DNA of 23,336 nt from Nitrosopumilales archaeon (GTDB taxonomy: Archaea; Thermoproteota; Nitrososphaeria; Nitrososphaerales; Nitrososphaeraceae). This document shows positions 20,789 to 23,336 of this stretch, piece by piece. Numbering within the stretch: position 1 is the first letter of the stretch; every line of letters begins with the position of its first letter. The notes under the pieces are model-generated. The model ran no database searches. It was not told where the DNA came from and worked only from the letters and a program-made list of their open reading frames with translations. The position numbers and the translations under genes were made by a program. The DNA lies in contig WJXE01000004.1 of assembly GCA_009665115.1 (NCBI GenBank), positions 1 through 23,336 of the forward strand, written 5' to 3'.

Positions 20789-21880
20789 ATGATCGTGAAA
20801 GAAGCCAAAGGGTTTTCAGGCAGAGCATATGTTGTCATACCCAGAGATGCAGATGACCTCTTTACTTTAAGGAGAACAATAGAAAATGGGGATTTTGTCG
20901 TGGGAGATACAACGCGGGTAATCAAGCACCTCAAAGAATATGGACGGCCGGAAAGAGGAGAGCGTGTTAAGGTGAGGGTCTCTCTAAAGGTTGAAAATAC
21001 TGCTCTTTATGATGCCGTAGATAGATTACGGATTACAGGCACTATAACAAATACTGACAATGAGCTTGTTTCCAGAGGGTCACATCATTCGATGACGGTG
21101 CGGATCGATGATACAATAATGATTGAAAAAGAGAGAAAGTGGCATAATGCAGAATTAAGTATTCTAACCAGATCGGGAAACACAGAAGATTTTATATTGG
21201 TTGCAATAGATACACAAGAGGCATCAGTCGCGAAGGTTTCCGGTACTCATATAAAGCTAATTCCAAATATATATTCTGGGCAAAGTGGAAAACGTTACCA
21301 GTCGTCTAGGAAAAGCAATCCTAATATCGAGAGCTTTTTTGAAGATGTTGCTAAGACAATCCAAAGTATTATGAACAACTACGGTGATAACGATCCCTGC
21401 AGAGCAATAATATTCGGTCCCGGTGAAGCTAAACGTAAACTTCATAACTTTTTAGGTACAGAGAAATATCGGTTTGAAAAGGAAAAATTGACAATAGTTG
21501 ATGGAGTGGATGTGGCTGGAGAGGATGGAATCTATGTCTTTCTTCGCTCATCTGCACTCAAAGAGGCAATGAGTTCAAGCAAACTCGCAGCAGTCTCTTC
21601 AATTCTAGACGAGGTATTGAAACTCGTTCATAATGGTGAATTGAAGTATGCAATGGGAATGGAAGAGGTAACTTACGCCGCGTCGATAAAGAATATCCAA
21701 TGTGTGGTATTTTCAGATGCTATCTTCAAGACCAGCGACGAAGACGCAGTTCTGAAAGTATTAAATTCGATTGAAAGTTACGGAGGGAAAATTTATGCTG
21801 TTGATTCCTCTACTGATATCGGTCTCAGGGTTTCGTCTTTAGGGGGTATAGTAGCTTTGCTTAGGTATTCCATGAGATAA
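20789..21880 (+). CDS. pelA: Archaeal Pelota (Dom34), ribosome rescue factor
   Basis: A 363-residue protein, the standard length for archaeal Pelota. The N-terminal Sm-like domain (about 1-130) shows the family pattern: DADDLFTLRRTIENGDFVVGD, TTRVIKHL, RVKVRVSLKVE, LRITGTITN and the SRGSHHSMTV turn. The central and C-terminal eRF1-like domains follow; the central domain has no GGQ motif, as expected for Pelota as opposed to eRF1. It enters the A site of stalled ribosomes together with a translational GTPase (aEF1A) and the ATPase ABCE1 to split them. It is probably cotranscribed with the unknown 143-residue gene just upstream. The ATG at 20789 opens directly into the conserved first strand. 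The identification is strong. Confidence 0.93.
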   Translation: MIVKEAKGFSGRAYVVIPRDADDLFTLRRTIENGDFVVGDTTRVIKHLKEYGRPERGERVKVRVSLKVENTALYDAVDRLRITGTITNTDNELVSRGSHHSMTVRIDDTIMIEKERKWHNAELSILTRSGNTEDFILVAIDTQEASVAKVSGTHIKLIPNIYSGQSGKRYQSSRKSNPNIESFFEDVAKTIQSIMNNYGDNDPCRAIIFGPGEAKRKLHNFLGTEKYRFEKEKLTIVDGVDVAGEDGIYVFLRSSALKEAMSSSKLAAVSSILDEVLKLVHNGELKYAMGMEEVTYAASIKNIQCVVFSDAIFKTSDEDAVLKVLNSIESYGGKIYAVDSSTDIGLRVSSLGGIVALLRYSMR

Positions 21881-21939
21881 ATAAGAAGAAGTGCAATCCA
21901 TTCGTTTTATCTCCAGTGTGTCGTGCCATTGTTGTTTGT

Positions 21940-22278
21940 CTAAATAACACTATTAGTTGATAGTGCCATCCAAGCCACGTAAGATTCAGAGACGTCATTC
22001 AGCTTCAATTCTACTACCTCAGGAATTTCGTAGGGGTGTCTTTTCTCTATTTCTGCTTTTAATTCTTCTGAACGTTGATTTGTTGTCTTGAACATTGTAA
22101 GGAATTCTGCATGATCTTCAAGTTTATTCTGCCAAAAGTATAAGGATCGGATCTTTGCATAATTAACACATGCGCATATTTTTTTATTAACAATCACATC
22201 TGTAGCTAGCTCTCTTAAGGATTCTTCAGTGGGAAATGTAGAAATTATTATAACCCCGGAATTCTTTTTTTTGCCCAT
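21940..22278 (-). CDS. cutA: CutA1 divalent-cation tolerance protein
   Basis: A protein of 112 residues from ATG 22278. Family signatures are STFPTEESLRELATDVIVNKKICACVN, SLYFWQNKLEDHAEFLTMFKT and KRHPYEIPEVVEL, ending with a YVAWM strand. CutA1 forms very stable trimers; copper-binding and signalling roles have been proposed, but the true function is unsettled. A TTG two codons upstream (22284) is an alternative start; ATG is preferred. A TATA-like TTATTATA on the minus strand (plus 22307-22314) is centred about 32 bases from the ATG. The final residues after YVAWM are not conserved in the family. The gene lies 129 bases from the CdvB paralogue, with a U-tract between them, so it is probably a separate transcript. 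Confidence 0.9.
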   Translation of the reverse strand: MGKKKNSGVIIISTFPTEESLRELATDVIVNKKICACVNYAKIRSLYFWQNKLEDHAEFLTMFKTTNQRSEELKAEIEKRHPYEIPEVVELKLNDVSESYVAWMALSTNSVI

Positions 22279-22361
22279 AACCAAATTTATGCTTTATGCT
22301 CGGGGCTATAATAACAGTTTTCTCCTTAGTCCATGTCACCGCGCTAGGCAGAACGAGCTGT

Positions 22362-22369
22362 AAAAAAAA
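22362..22369 (-). terminator. U-tract terminator after the second CdvB paralogue
   Basis: A run of eight A on the plus strand gives U8 in the minus-strand transcript, 38 bases after the CdvB stop. A shorter U-rich run lies between it and the gene. It separates the CdvB and CutA transcripts. Confidence 0.55.
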
Positions 22370-22407
22370 TCCCCAGCGAAAAAATTAGCGATTCTTTGAC
22401 GTTATAG

Positions 22408-23064
22408 TTATTGTGAATGTTCATTTACAGACGATCTGGAGGCCCTGCCAAATGTTCCCATCGGAATATCTGGGAAGTTATCGCTGATTCTTTGCTCTGC
22501 AACTGCATTTGCTTCTGCCAATATTTTGTCAGTCTCTTCGCCACCGACATTAAATGCAAATGACGTAGTACCAATGTCTCCAGCGTTCATCACGATATCA
22601 TTAAACACTCCATTGATTTCTCCCAATTCTGTGTCTATCTCAGGCATTACGTCCGACATTCCCGATTTTACCCTTTTCAATGCGCCCATCGCTGGTCCTA
22701 CGGCGCTCATTACATCTCCCATGTCACTTGTCGATTCCAATCTGAAATGTACCTGTTCGAGAGCCATCTTAAATTGCGAGACCGTTTTTATCGTCTTCTT
22801 AACCTGTGCTAGTTCATTCGATAACATCTTTCCCTGAGGCATATCATGTTTCTGAACATGTACGATGATTTGATTGAAAAGAGATTTTTCTTTTCCTTTT
22901 AATTTCTCTAGTGTAGTATCTAGCTTCTGATTTTGGAGATGAACTTTGTTCTTTGTTGAATCAATCGTTGGTTTGAGTGGTTTCTGTACTCTCACGCTTT
23001 CTCTTATCCGCTCAGGTGCATTTGGCTTGCGTTCTCGAACCCAATTGCTGCTAAAGCCAGTCAT
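22408..23064 (-). CDS. ESCRT-III-like protein, second CdvB paralogue
   Basis: A 218-residue protein with the same plan as the first paralogue at 5619. A basic, disordered N terminus (about 1-35, rich in R, K and P) is followed by a long helical hairpin (about 42-110: NQKLDTTLEKLKGKEKSLFNQ, KMLSNELAQVKKTIKTVSQ) and a shorter helical part with SAVGPAMGALKRVKSGM. An acidic linker and the sequence FPDIP (197-201) come near the C terminus. The last resembles a MIM2 motif for binding the Vps4-like ATPase CdvC. There is no CdvA-binding winged helix. The two paralogues differ widely in sequence, so they are not a recent duplication. The N-terminal basic extension, absent from the first, may bind membrane. 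Promoter: an AT-rich tract upstream of 23064. Confidence 0.82.
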   Translation of the reverse strand: MTGFSSNWVRERKPNAPERIRESVRVQKPLKPTIDSTKNKVHLQNQKLDTTLEKLKGKEKSLFNQIIVHVQKHDMPQGKMLSNELAQVKKTIKTVSQFKMALEQVHFRLESTSDMGDVMSAVGPAMGALKRVKSGMSDVMPEIDTELGEINGVFNDIVMNAGDIGTTSFAFNVGGEETDKILAEANAVAEQRISDNFPDIPMGTFGRASRSSVNEHSQ

Positions 23065-23336
23065 CCTAAATTAAAATAATAAAATATCGTTAAACTGCAA
23101 TGTCATAATTGAATAACTAAACAGCTAATATGTGTACACACTAATTCCAGCAGGCTATACGTAGGCTACTGATGAATATATACTGATTCTCACACTTAGA
23201 ATCATGTGTATTAAATCCGATTATCTCATGTACCAATAATTTCCAGCACTAGGGTAAAATCGCCTTTATATTGTAGAAAGTGCCTGGCGCTATAAACGCT
23301 ATGCTGGTTTTTCCTTCACCAAAGACATCATAATGC
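23065..23336. other. AT-rich terminal region with one small hairpin
   Basis: It holds the promoter of the minus-strand CdvB paralogue at its left end. TGATTCT (23184-23190) and AGAATCA (23198-23204) form a perfect seven-base inverted repeat with a seven-base loop. No gene is seen up to the window end. Confidence 0.4.

Noticed and set aside
1..23336. CRISPR arrays, toxin-antitoxin or phage-defence islands
   Set aside because: No regularly spaced repeats, nucleases, toxins or integrases are visible; apart from the unknown genes the content is housekeeping and metabolic.

Overview
The window looks like chromosomal DNA of a Nitrososphaeria (Thaumarchaeota) archaeon, probably a soil-type ammonia oxidiser. 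This rests on gene content. There are two ESCRT-III/CdvB paralogues, archaeal Pelota, a GPN-loop GTPase, a tetraether-lipid radical SAM synthase (Tes), a TrmB-type regulator and an archaeal thiolase paired with a DUF35 Zn-ribbon/OB protein. There is also a crotonase of the kind used in the 3-hydroxypropionate/4-hydroxybutyrate cycle and a class II ribonucleotide reductase. Many genes carry a TATA-like box about 24-30 bases before the start codon, as expected for leaderless archaeal mRNAs. Intergenic gaps are long and AT-rich. I see no rRNA, tRNA, CRISPR array, intact insertion sequence or phage module.

Layout. 1-2.5 kb: a Trm112-like/methyltransferase fusion, a convergent cupin and a small membrane protein. 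2.8-5.4 kb: a nitrilase-family amidohydrolase, then a thiolase and DUF35 pair whose stop and start codons are directly adjacent. 5.6-11.4 kb: a CdvB paralogue, then a 721-residue protein built as winged helix + ATP-cone + degenerate anaerobic-type reductase (NrdD), then the ATP-cone class II reductase NrdJ. 11.4-13.5 kb: a 46-residue ribbon-helix-helix-like gene, an unknown acidic-tailed protein, the remains of a short-chain dehydrogenase, and a UPF0104/AglD-like membrane protein on the minus strand. 13.9-15.6 kb: a GPN GTPase and homoserine kinase operon; the kinase has no ATG, GTG or TTG start and seems to begin at a CTG overlapping the GTPase stop. 15.6-18.4 kb (minus): crotonase and Tes. 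19.0-21.9 kb: a TrmB regulator with a palindromic operator around its own TATA box, a small CPxC peptide gene, an unknown 143-residue gene and Pelota. 21.9-23.1 kb (minus): CutA and a second CdvB paralogue.

The most interesting locus is 6335-11377. The 721-residue protein keeps the NrdD fold signatures and the C-terminal zinc site. It has only five cysteines in total, none where the catalytic thiyl should be, and it stops right after the zinc site, where the glycyl-radical loop normally follows. Fused to a DNA-binding domain and an ATP-cone, and placed just upstream of the working reductase, it looks like a nucleotide-sensing regulator derived from an enzyme: an archaeal functional counterpart of bacterial NrdR. 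This is inference from sequence, not demonstrated.
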